Shown here piece by piece: positions 16,473 through 24,090 of a stretch of DNA of 64,000 bases (position 1 is its first letter; the number at the start of each line of letters is the position of its first letter). The notes below the pieces were generated by a model. It saw only the letters and a program-made list of their open reading frames with translations, was not told the DNA's origin and searched no databases. This stretch comes from UBA6168 sp041741095 (GTDB lineage: Bacteria > Bacteroidota > Bacteroidia > Chitinophagales > Saprospiraceae). A program made the translations under genes and the position numbers. The DNA lies in NCBI GenBank assembly GCA_041741095.1, contig JBGSKQ010000095.1, positions 62,001 through 126,000 of the forward strand, in the 5' to 3' direction.

Positions 16473-18074
16473 ATGGCTAAATACATCTTTGTTACGGGCG
16501 GTGTTACCTCTTCTTTGGGCAAGGGCATCATTTCGGCTTCCCTCGCAAAACTCCTTCAGGCAAGGGGCTTTTCCGTCACCATCCAAAAATTCGACCCATA
16601 TATCAATGTGGACCCCGGTACGCTCAACCCCTATGAGCACGGTGAATGCTACGTGACCGACGATGGCGCAGAGACCGATCTGGACCTCGGCCACTATGAG
16701 CGTTTTTTAAATACGCCAACATCACAGGCCAACAACGTAACCACAGGCCGTATCTATCAAACTGTCATCAATAAAGAGCGTGCAGGCGATTATCTGGGCA
16801 AAACAGTGCAAGTGGTGCCCCACATCACCGACGAGATAAAACGCCGGGCGCAGTTGCTTGGCAATACCAATCAATACGACATTGTAATCACCGAACTCGG
16901 TGGCACCGTGGGCGACATCGAAAGCCTTCCTTATGTCGAAGCCTTGCGGCAGCTCCGCTGGGAATTGGGCCGGGACAACTGTATGGTCATCCACCTCACC
17001 CTGATCCCCTACCTCAGTGCAGCCAAGGAGTTAAAGACCAAGCCTACCCAGCACTCCGTCAAGGAATTATTGAGTGCCGGTATCCAGCCCGATATTTTGG
17101 TGTGCAGGACAGAACACCCGCTTGGCATGGACCTGCGCAGGAAACTGGCCCTTTTTTGCAACGTGGATGTCGGCTCGGTAGTGGAAGCCATTGATGCAGA
17201 AACTATTTACGACGTACCGCTGCTCATGGCCAAGGAAAAGCTGGACACGACCGTGATGCTGAAGCTGCGTTTGCCCGATAGGCGGGAGCCTGATTTGTCG
17301 GCCTGGAAGGCATTTTTAGGAAGGTTAAAAAATCCAGTTCACAGTGTAAATATTGGATTGATAGGTAAATATCATGAATTGCAGGATGCCTATAAGTCAA
17401 TTTTTGAAGCCTTTATTCATGCTGGTGCGGTGAACGAATGCAGGGTCAATGTGGTGCCCATCCATTCAGAATCATTGGCCATCCCGATGGAGGAAGTAGC
17501 CAGGAAACTGGAAGAACTGGACGGCATCCTCGTAGCACCGGGTTTTGGCGAACGTGGCATTGAAGGTAAAATCAACGCCATCCGCTATGCCCGTGAGCAC
17601 AACATGCCCTTTTTTGGAATTTGTCTGGGAATGCAATGCGCTGTGGTGGAATTTGCCCAAAATGTATTGGAACTGAAAGGCGCCGCCTCAACAGAAGTGA
17701 CCAAAAAGGCGGAACATCCTGTAATTGACTTGATGCCGGAGCAAAAGAAAATAACCAAAAAAGGCGGCACCATGCGCCTTGGGGCATATCCCTGCGATTT
17801 GACGAAAAACTCACTGGCCAATAAAGCTTACCGTTCGGCCAAAATCAGCGAGCGCCATCGGCACCGCTATGAGTTTAACAATGAGTATCTGGCCCAATTT
17901 GAAAAAAGTGGAATGTTGGCCACTGGCATCAATCCAGACAGCAACCTGGTAGAAATCGTAGAATTGAAGGATCACCCGTGGTTCGTAGGCGTACAGTTTC
18001 ACCCGGAACTGAAAAGCACCGTTGAAAACCCGCACCCCCTGTTTGTACAATTTGTAAAAGCTTGTTTACAGTAA
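16473..18074 (+). CDS. pyrG: CTP synthase
   Basis: 533 residues, a normal length, from the ATG at 16473 (MAKYIFVTGGVTSSLGKGI). An upstream in-frame start at 16416 adds 19 residues unlike the family. The N-terminal amidoligase domain shows the ATP-binding loop SSLGKGIISAS, KFDPYINVDPGTLNP, and the CTP/UTP-binding ELGGTVGDIES. The C-terminal class I glutaminase domain has the catalytic Cys384 in GICLGMQ, with HPE near the end. It makes CTP from UTP, ATP and glutamine in the cytosol. It lies downstream of the tmRNA terminator and probably has its own promoter (-7 box at 16394). Confidence 0.97.
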   Translation: MAKYIFVTGGVTSSLGKGIISASLAKLLQARGFSVTIQKFDPYINVDPGTLNPYEHGECYVTDDGAETDLDLGHYERFLNTPTSQANNVTTGRIYQTVINKERAGDYLGKTVQVVPHITDEIKRRAQLLGNTNQYDIVITELGGTVGDIESLPYVEALRQLRWELGRDNCMVIHLTLIPYLSAAKELKTKPTQHSVKELLSAGIQPDILVCRTEHPLGMDLRRKLALFCNVDVGSVVEAIDAETIYDVPLLMAKEKLDTTVMLKLRLPDRREPDLSAWKAFLGRLKNPVHSVNIGLIGKYHELQDAYKSIFEAFIHAGAVNECRVNVVPIHSESLAIPMEEVARKLEELDGILVAPGFGERGIEGKINAIRYAREHNMPFFGICLGMQCAVVEFAQNVLELKGAASTEVTKKAEHPVIDLMPEQKKITKKGGTMRLGAYPCDLTKNSLANKAYRSAKISERHRHRYEFNNEYLAQFEKSGMLATGINPDSNLVEIVELKDHPWFVGVQFHPELKSTVENPHPLFVQFVKACLQ

Positions 18075-18125
18075 AAATGGTTGCTGAAAATGAAAGCTTA
18101 TTTGCCTCAAACACAATAGTATATT

Positions 18126-18665
18126 ATGCGCAAATGGACCATGGAGGAGTTGGGGCGTTTGTCGCCGTCCGCATTTGAAGGGCAGGAAAAAATTCCCCTT
18201 GTGTTGGTATTGGACAATGTGCGATCGGCGCTCAACGTAGGTTCTGCCTTTAGAACTGCCGATGCGTTTGCCTTGGAAAAAATTTACCTCTGCGGCATCA
18301 CCGCCACGCCGCCTCACCGTGAAATTTTGAAAACTGCCCTGGGGGCGACCGAAACAGTGGCCTGGGAGTACCATGAAAAAACTGCCCCTGTGTTGGAAAC
18401 ACTAAAATCCGATGGCTATTTGCTATTGGCTGTGGAGCAGGTCGAGGGAAGTACATATTTGCAAGAATATAAAAGCAACCATGGTCAAAAAGTGGCCCTT
18501 GTGTTCGGAAATGAAGTGGACGGAGTAGAAGATCACCTGTTAAGCCAAGTGGACGGGGCGCTCGAAATCCCACAGTTTGGTACCAAACATTCAATAAATG
18601 TGGCTGTGGCCATTGGCATCGTCGTATGGGAACTAGTAAAACAGTTGAAATACGAGCACAGGTAA
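18126..18665 (+). CDS. SpoU/TrmH family RNA 2'-O-methyltransferase
   Basis: 179 residues, close to a stand-alone SPOUT domain. All three SpoU motifs are present: NVRSALNVGSAFRTAD (motif 1, RNA/SAM-site Asn and Arg), LVFGNEVDGV (motif 2) and IPQFGTKHSINVAVAIGI (motif 3, the knot). These enzymes methylate ribose 2'-OH groups of tRNA or rRNA using SAM and act as dimers. The lack of an N-terminal extension resembles TrmL/TrmH-like forms, but the target nucleotide cannot be assigned. It lies 51 bp after pyrG and immediately before the EVE-domain gene. Confidence 0.88.
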   Translation: MRKWTMEELGRLSPSAFEGQEKIPLVLVLDNVRSALNVGSAFRTADAFALEKIYLCGITATPPHREILKTALGATETVAWEYHEKTAPVLETLKSDGYLLLAVEQVEGSTYLQEYKSNHGQKVALVFGNEVDGVEDHLLSQVDGALEIPQFGTKHSINVAVAIGIVVWELVKQLKYEHR

Positions 18666-18698
18666 ATTTTGATGGCAAACGAACAACAAACAATGATT

Positions 18699-19112
18699 AT
18701 GAATTATTGGCTCATTAAATCAGAACCCGGAGAGTACAGTTTCCAAGACCTGGTGAATGACAAAATAACCCGTTGGGACGGCGTAAGGAACTATGCTGCA
18801 AGAAACCACCTCCGGGCTATGAAAGCTGGCGATCTGGCCTTGTTTTATCATAGCGTGGACGATAAAGAAGTGGTGGGCATCTGCAAAGTGGCCAAAGAAT
18901 TTTACCCAGACCCAACCGCAGAAAGCGGAGATTGGTCTGCTGTGGATTTTGCACCGGTCAAGCCACTGGAAAAAACTGTAGGGCTCGCTGAAATAAAAGC
19001 AGACCCGGCTTTGCAAAATATTGGCCTTGTAAGGATAGGCCGCCTGTCCGTCATGCCGTTGGAGAAAGTTGAATTTTTCAGAATCTTAGATATGGGCGGA
19101 ACAAAAATATGA
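18699..19112 (+). CDS. EVE domain-containing protein
   Basis: 137 residues from the ATG at 18699 (MNYWLIKSEPGEYSFQDL). The opening YWLIKSEP, the motif WDGVRNYAARNHLRAMKAGD and LALFYHS are diagnostic of the EVE/PUA-like domain, which binds modified bases in DNA or RNA (thymocyte nuclear protein 1 family). In-frame ATGs at 18672 and 18693 are possible, but the family normally begins at MNYWL. It follows the SpoU methyltransferase by about 35 bp, so the pair may be co-transcribed. A modified-nucleic-acid reader beside an RNA methyltransferase is suggestive but unproved. Confidence 0.85.
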   Translation: MNYWLIKSEPGEYSFQDLVNDKITRWDGVRNYAARNHLRAMKAGDLALFYHSVDDKEVVGICKVAKEFYPDPTAESGDWSAVDFAPVKPLEKTVGLAEIKADPALQNIGLVRIGRLSVMPLEKVEFFRILDMGGTKI

Positions 19113-19646
19113 ACAGATTTTTTGGACGCCCGTTAAAACCTTCGTGACTTGGAAACAACGAAAATCGGATTGTCAATATCGTTTTCGCAGTCAAAAGCTA
19201 CTGGAAATATAAAATAGTGTGACGATGAAAATGCAAAGAGATTAATAAAATAGCTTAAATGAAGAAGCATTTCATCAGCGGTATGTTCGCACCACTAAAA
19301 ACTTATAAAAAATTTTGGGGATAAAAAATCCTTCTTAGCTTTGTGACAGATTTTAGTAAGAGCCGGATCTTTTATTTACCGGGCAACCTGTATAACTTTG
19401 CGCAGTCATTAGAAATTGACATACAAGAGCTGATTAAATACTCCCCTCGATTTTAATTTTCCCGTAACCGATTGTAAGAGTTTTGCCAGGACATTTTTTT
19501 CCCCCGCTTTAGTTAGTGAGGTGTGAAAGATTGTTTCGGTATGCTTATCATCTACCTCCCAATTTCTTCCTCTTCACATAGGTTGTCTCCCGGTCATTTG
19601 AAGTATAAAATTCGGTAACGAATCAACAATTTTTAACCAAACGAGC
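19113..19646. other. Long leader / intergenic region before the polysaccharide island
   Basis: 534 bp with no gene that I can support. It contains one good promoter match (19313-19343) and one extra -7-like box (19393-19400). The remaining 250 nt could be an untranslated leader; I recognise no riboswitch. Confidence 0.45.
19313..19343 (+). promoter_or_regulatory. Promoter candidate upstream of the polysaccharide island
   Basis: TTTG (19314-19317), an 18-nt spacer, then TAGCTTTG (19336-19343), a good Bacteroidota match. It would give a leader of about 300 nt before the response-regulator start at 19647. A second -7-like TAACTTTG lies at 19393-19400. Confidence 0.5.
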
Positions 19647-20051
19647 ATGAACATGGACGTTCTGAAGAAATCCATTTTGATTATCGAGGATCACGATAGC
19701 ATCCGCCTATTGCTCGGCTCCCTGCTCAGCAAGAGTTATCAAGTGGTGACAAAAAAAGATGGCTTGGAAGGGATGGCTTGGCTGGTGAGGGGAAACCTTC
19801 CCGATCTAATTCTGTTGGATATGACCATGCCCCGCCTCAGTGGGCCTGAATTCCTTAAAAACATACGGCAAAGCGGTTTTTTCAGGGACATCCCCGTCAT
19901 CGTCGTTTCTGGCAATGATGGGGAAAACGATATAAAAGACTGCCTCAAGTGGGGTGTAAGCCATTATATGACCAAGCCCTTCAACCCCGTCAACCTCAAA
20001 GAGAAAATTGAAATTGCGCTGACTTCCAATAATTTGGCGCAACTCAATTAA
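19647..20051 (+). CDS. Single-domain response regulator (CheY-like receiver)
   Basis: 134 residues consisting only of a receiver domain. Key positions are visible: acidic pocket Glu14-Asp15 (ILIIEDHDS), phosphoacceptor Asp58 in LILLDMTMP, the switch Ser in VIVVSGND, and the conserved Lys in MTKPFNP. There is no output domain, so it should signal by protein contact. Directly downstream (114 bp) is a sugar transferase with its own N-terminal receiver-like domain, which suggests a role in controlling polysaccharide synthesis. No histidine kinase is nearby. The ATG at 19647 is used; an ATG at 19653 is also possible. Confidence 0.9.
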   Translation: MNMDVLKKSILIIEDHDSIRLLLGSLLSKSYQVVTKKDGLEGMAWLVRGNLPDLILLDMTMPRLSGPEFLKNIRQSGFFRDIPVIVVSGNDGENDIKDCLKWGVSHYMTKPFNPVNLKEKIEIALTSNNLAQLN

Positions 20052-20165
20052 CAACCTGAGACTTCTTCCCTCGAATTGTGTCTAATGAATTTTGATAGCC
20101 CTAATCAAGAGAACTGGTAGCAACACTTTTTAGTAAATTAATTCGGTAACTAATTCTTCGGCACT

Positions 20166-21257
20166 ATGAACCCAAACTTACTTTCTTCCAAAGTATTGGT
20201 GGAGCGGGATGAGATAATTGTCTTGGGCTTTGACGGCTCTTTTGGCGAATGCCTTATCAACTACACCGGGATTGAATACGGGTTTAAAATCAAAGAGTTT
20301 GAAAACTCTTTCCTGGCTTTCCAATGGTTGGAAAGGACCATCTCCATTGGAGATGTTGACAGCTTGCCCAAAGCCATCATCTGTGAATTTAGTTCTTTGG
20401 CAGAGGAAAATTTCCTCATGCTGAAAAACGTCAGGAAACACCCCGAACTAAAGTTCCTCCCATTCCTCGCGATGAACAGAGACGGTCTCAACCATAAGCT
20501 GGAGGCACTTCAACTTGGCTTCGACGACTACTACGATGTGCCTGTCCACTGGCAGGTACTGAAAGATAGGATAACCTTTCTGTCCAACTTTAAAAAGCAA
20601 ATAGAAAACTGCCCATTAGAGGAAGAGAAACTGAACGACTTTGGTTTTTCTCCATTAAAAAGATTGTTTGATATCATTTTGTCCTTAACGGCCATCCTGT
20701 TTGCCAGCCCCATTCTCCTGCTCATTGCAGCTTTGATCAAAATGGAATCTCCCGGCCCCATTATTTACCGCTCCCGAAGGGTCGGGACAGGTTATCAAAT
20801 TTTTGATTTCCTGAAATTCCGCTCCATGTATCGGGACGCCGACCAGCGCCTGAAAGACCTCCAACACCTCAACCAATATTCGGGCAACGAAGCCTTGTTC
20901 GTAAAATTCAACAACGACCCCCGTGTGACGAAAGTGGGCCGCCTGATCCGCAAAACTTCCCTCGACGAACTTCCCCAATTGTTCAATATTCTAAAAGGCG
21001 ATATGTCTATTGTCGGCAACCGCCCCTTGCCAATTTATGAGGCCGAACAACTAACGAGGGATTTATGGGCGAAGCGATTTCTTGCACCCGCAGGCCTCAC
21101 CGGGCTTTGGCAGGTGACCAAACGGGGTAAAAACGAAATGTCAACCGAAGAAAGGATCAACCTCGACGTTACCTATGCCGAAAACCATTCGTTCTGGTAC
21201 GACATCAAAATTATCCTCAAAACCCCCTTTGCGCTTATACAAGAAGAAAACGTTTGA
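20166..21257 (+). CDS. Pseudo-receiver / initiating sugar-phosphate transferase fusion
   Basis: 363 residues. Residues 1-145 resemble a CheY-like receiver (AIICEFSSLAEENFLMLKNV; LEALQLGFDDYYDVPVHWQV), but the phosphoacceptor position holds Glu (in ICEF) and the KP motif is VP, so it is probably a pseudo-receiver. Residues 160-363 are a bacterial sugar transferase of the WbaP/PglC type. They have one membrane helix (FDIILSLTAILFASPILLLI), then FLKFRSMYRDAD, KVGRLIRKTSLDELPQLFNI, GDMSIVGNRPLP and PAGLTGLWQV. The enzyme moves a sugar-1-phosphate onto undecaprenyl phosphate, the first step of exopolysaccharide or O-antigen synthesis. The fusion and the adjacent receiver gene suggest signal-controlled initiation. 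Confidence 0.9.
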   Translation: MNPNLLSSKVLVERDEIIVLGFDGSFGECLINYTGIEYGFKIKEFENSFLAFQWLERTISIGDVDSLPKAIICEFSSLAEENFLMLKNVRKHPELKFLPFLAMNRDGLNHKLEALQLGFDDYYDVPVHWQVLKDRITFLSNFKKQIENCPLEEEKLNDFGFSPLKRLFDIILSLTAILFASPILLLIAALIKMESPGPIIYRSRRVGTGYQIFDFLKFRSMYRDADQRLKDLQHLNQYSGNEALFVKFNNDPRVTKVGRLIRKTSLDELPQLFNILKGDMSIVGNRPLPIYEAEQLTRDLWAKRFLAPAGLTGLWQVTKRGKNEMSTEERINLDVTYAENHSFWYDIKIILKTPFALIQEENV

Positions 21258-21613
21258 TTGCTAAATAAACTTAGGATACGAAGCTGTTTCGAGCCTCGTT
21301 TGATTGCGGTTTAACTTTGGAAATCAGCCAGTTGCCACCAAAAAGTTGGAGGCTAATTTTTTGAAAAAAGCCTTTGCCAACCCAGGACAAACAAAGAAAA
21401 AACACTATCCCGAAATTTTTTCCGACCCGAAAATACCTGGGCTTTACTGGGGCCATATAATCCCGGTAATCAGGCAAGCAGGGGCTATTTCTGTTCTTCC
21501 CTCAACATGGATGTGGAATTGGCCGGAGGTGCCAGGAATCTTTGTTGGCGCACTTCGAACGGATTCCCCGGGCTCAAATCGTAAGTCCGAAAATTTGTTA
21601 CCATAACGCAAGA

Positions 21614-21681
21614 CCGGGCAGTAAGCCTTGAGGAACACAACACTGTGAGTGCTACGCATCCTTCAAAAACTTGCTGCCCGG
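21614..21681. repeat. Inverted repeat with about 44-nt loop
   Basis: CCGGGCAGTAAG (21614-21625) pairs with CTTGCTGCCCGG (21670-21681) with one G-T position. It may be a structured RNA or the edge of a decayed element; I recognise neither. Confidence 0.45.
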
Positions 21682-21748
21682 GAACGCATTGCCGAAAAAA
21701 AATGACAATAGTGACTGGCTTTCAACCAGTTAGAAAAATATGACCAGA

Positions 21749-22030
21749 CTCTACCCCCCTTACTTTTTCCCTTAAAATCTTGATTCTAAAATCAAATTTC
21801 TTAAATCTTAAATCCATCCCGCAAAACCAAAGAATAAGTCCAAGCTCTACCCCCCTTACTTTTTCCCTAAAATCAAAAATCTTAAATCAAATATCTTAAA
21901 TCTTAAATCCATCCCGCAAAACCAAAAAATAAGTCCAAGCTCTACCCCCCTTTTTTTTTTGAAATCTTACAATGCCTTAAAAAAGGCGCTCTTACAATAT
22001 AAGTCTAAGCTCTACCCCCCTTACTTTTTT
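21749..22030. repeat. Tandem repeat tract, CTCTACCCCCC units
   Basis: Four copies of a CTCTACCCCCC-TTACTTTT core begin near 21749, 21845, 21939 and 22009. They are separated by AT-rich stretches of AAATCTTAAATC type. The first two units are near-identical over about 95 bp, and the last is shortened. The tract ends some 40 bp before the GT2 start. Confidence 0.75.
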
Positions 22031-22040
22031 TTCAGCGTAT

Positions 22041-22048
22041 TATCTTTG
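22041..22048 (+). promoter_or_regulatory. -7 box for the GT2-SGNH-MBOAT genes
   Basis: TATCTTTG matches TAnnTTTG and lies 25 nt before the ATG at 22074. No convincing -33 TTG is present at 19-21 nt. Confidence 0.45.
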
Positions 22049-22073
22049 CCAAAACACAGACCAAACACTTACA

Positions 22074-23279
22074 ATGGAAACCTTAACTTACTTATTCGTC
22101 ATCGTGGCGGGGGTATTGGCATTTTTTCTTTTGCTGCCCACCATCAACGTCTTTTTCTCCCTATTTTCCAACGAAAAACTAAAAGCCCCCCCCAAACCCA
22201 AAATCTACGACTTCGGGAACATTATCACAGCCTACAAGAATGTGGAAATTGCCAAGGGCCTTGTCCATTCCCTCCTGAAACAGCACCACTCCAACCATCA
22301 TATTTACTTGGTAGCAGACGGCTGCGATGTTTCAAAATGGAACATCCAGCATGAAAAACTGACCGTTTTGCGGCCAGAAGAAGCCTTGAATTTAAAAGCA
22401 AAGTCCATTATACACGGTATCGAAAATTATGTGCGGCCTCACGATTTCGTTACGGTTTTCGATGCTGACAACCTGGCACACCCCGATTTTTTAACAGAAA
22501 TGAACCGCTACGCCAATGCTGGGTATGTGGCCATTCAAGGTCAGCGCACTGCCAAAAATTTGGACACCATGATGGCATGCGCCGATGCATTGGGCGAGTT
22601 TTACAAAAACTATATTGACCGGGTGGCACCTTACCGCAATGGCTCTTCGGCTGTGATTTCCGGAAGCGGCATGGCAGTGGAGGCAGAACTTTACAAAGCC
22701 TACCTGGCCAGCCCCGAAATAGAACAAGGAAAGCACCAATGGAAAAAAATGCTGCAAGAGGACAAAATTTTGCAGAATTTCCTGCTGCGCCGCAACGTGA
22801 AAATAGCTTATTCCTGGGATGCCATTTGCTATGATGAAAAAGTGACCTCAGCGGATGCCGTTGAGACGCAACGCAGCCGATGGTTATTCTCTTATTTTCA
22901 AAATATCAAAAATTCCCTGGGCATTCTGCGCCGTGGATTGCTGAATTTCAGTTGGAACCAATGGCTGTTCGGCCTTGTGACCATCGCCCCGCCCATGTTT
23001 ATCATGCTGGGTGCAGCAGGAGTACTGGCCGTGCTTGGGCTGTTGTTGCAGCCCTGGATATCATTGATATTGGTACTCTCCATGTTACTTTTTGTAGCCA
23101 CCATTTTTTGGACCCTGTACCTCAGCCGGGCACCAAAAGCCGTTTGGAATGCTGTGGCGGCCATGCCCTCTTTTATCCTCCGCCAGTTCAGGGGTTTGTT
23201 TAAAATGGCGAACCCGAACAAGCATTTTAAACATACGGAGCATACTAGGAGCGTGAGCATTGAGGAGGTTTTGAAATAA
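22074..23279 (+). CDS. Membrane-anchored glycosyltransferase family 2
   Basis: 401 residues. An N-terminal membrane helix (residues 5-30) precedes a GT-A domain with VFDADN (metal-binding DxD), VISGSGMAVEA, LQEDKILQ (catalytic-base region) and QRSRW (QxxRW), the set seen in processive GT2 enzymes. Two or more C-terminal helices (LFGLVTIAPPMFIMLGAAGV; WISLILVLSMLLFVATIFW) complete the layout. It likely polymerises or extends a polysaccharide on the cytoplasmic face of the inner membrane. It starts a compact run with an SGNH hydrolase, an MBOAT and a second SGNH protein, which fits synthesis plus acylation of one polymer. The sugar used is not deducible. Confidence 0.88.
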   Translation: METLTYLFVIVAGVLAFFLLLPTINVFFSLFSNEKLKAPPKPKIYDFGNIITAYKNVEIAKGLVHSLLKQHHSNHHIYLVADGCDVSKWNIQHEKLTVLRPEEALNLKAKSIIHGIENYVRPHDFVTVFDADNLAHPDFLTEMNRYANAGYVAIQGQRTAKNLDTMMACADALGEFYKNYIDRVAPYRNGSSAVISGSGMAVEAELYKAYLASPEIEQGKHQWKKMLQEDKILQNFLLRRNVKIAYSWDAICYDEKVTSADAVETQRSRWLFSYFQNIKNSLGILRRGLLNFSWNQWLFGLVTIAPPMFIMLGAAGVLAVLGLLLQPWISLILVLSMLLFVATIFWTLYLSRAPKAVWNAVAAMPSFILRQFRGLFKMANPNKHFKHTEHTRSVSIEEVLK

Positions 23280-23306
23280 TCTCCACTTTTACCCCTTTAT
23301 TTGGCC

Positions 23307-24008
23307 ATGATGAAATCGCCACTGCTGCTTTTATCCATATTGCTGAATGTAGTTTTGATTGGAGCTGTTTTATACGCTCTCCAACGCTACGGTGGCTGGC
23401 AGAACCTCTGGTCAAAAATCAATAACCGAGGTATTGAAAAAACTTACCAGCACCGCAAAAACCTATTTGACATGTTGCCTCCCAAAGCAGGATCCATTAT
23501 TTTTCTGGGAAACAGCATCACCGCCCAAAACGAATGGGCAGAGATGTTCAACAATCCCAACATCCTGAACCGGGGCATTCCCGGCGACCACTGTGACGGT
23601 ATCCGTGCCAGGTTGGACGAGGTTTTGGAAAATCAACCATCGAAGATTTTCTTGATGGCCGGCGTGAACGACCTGGCATTTTACCCCCCTTCTTCTGTGC
23701 TCCCCAAGTACGAGCGCCTCGTTGAGGCTATTTTGACAAAATCCCCCCAGACGAAACTGTACCTCCAGAGCGTCCTCCCCGTCAACAACATCGTCAGCCC
23801 CACTCCTGTGGACAATGACGATATTCGCAGCCTCAATGAAGGCATTCGGAAATTGGCGAAAACTAAGCGATTGGTTTTCATTGACTTATATCCGATTTTG
23901 TTGGATGCCAATGGGAACCTTGACGCAGCTTTCACCCAAGACGGAATCCATCTAAACGGGGCAGCATATTTGAAATGGAAAGAAGTTTTATTGAACTATG
24001 AACTATGA
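23307..24008 (+). CDS. Membrane-anchored SGNH/GDSL hydrolase
   Basis: About 233 residues from the ATG at 23307, 27 bp after the GT2 gene. An N-terminal signal-anchor (LLLLSILLNVVLIGAVLYAL) is followed by the SGNH blocks: IIFLGNSIT (block I Ser), NRGIPGD (block II Gly), LMAGVNDL (block III Asn) and FTQDGIHLNG (Asp and His of block V). These periplasm-facing esterases add or remove acyl groups on glycans. The context with an MBOAT supports polysaccharide O-acetylation or deacetylation. The last codons and stop lie inside a short GAACTAT direct repeat that continues into the spacer, so the C-terminal NYEL may be repeat-derived. Confidence 0.85.
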   Translation: MMKSPLLLLSILLNVVLIGAVLYALQRYGGWQNLWSKINNRGIEKTYQHRKNLFDMLPPKAGSIIFLGNSITAQNEWAEMFNNPNILNRGIPGDHCDGIRARLDEVLENQPSKIFLMAGVNDLAFYPPSSVLPKYERLVEAILTKSPQTKLYLQSVLPVNNIVSPTPVDNDDIRSLNEGIRKLAKTKRLVFIDLYPILLDANGNLDAAFTQDGIHLNGAAYLKWKEVLLNYEL

Positions 24009-24080
24009 ACTATGAATGTTGGACGATGAACATCCCGACAGCCCTTTTTCAACATTCATCGTTCATCATTCATCGTTACC
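23992..24080. repeat. GAACTAT / TTCATC repeats with inverted repeat
   Basis: Three GAACTAT units run through the SGNH stop codon. They are followed by ATGAATGTTGG (24005-24015), which pairs with CAACATTCAT (24043-24052), and then by ATCGTTCATC-type units. The same TTCATC units recur at 61437-61466. Confidence 0.65.
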
Positions 24081-24090
24081 AGAACATGCT

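Larger units (their letters stand above)
21258..22073. other. Long intergenic region with inverted and tandem repeats
   Basis: 816 bp with no gene I can support. It contains an imperfect inverted repeat (21614-21681) and a tandem repeat tract (21749-22030), and ends with a TATCTTTG -7 box (22041-22048) just before the GT2 gene. Confidence 0.6.

Noticed and set aside
21304..21606. 100-residue plus-strand ORF in the repeat-rich spacer
   Set aside because: No family pattern, no promoter, and overlaps a competing minus-strand ORF (21444-21659) of equal weakness.
21480..21690. Possible RNase P RNA or other structured RNA
   Set aside because: The inverted repeat is present, but I could not find the conserved RNase P core sequences.
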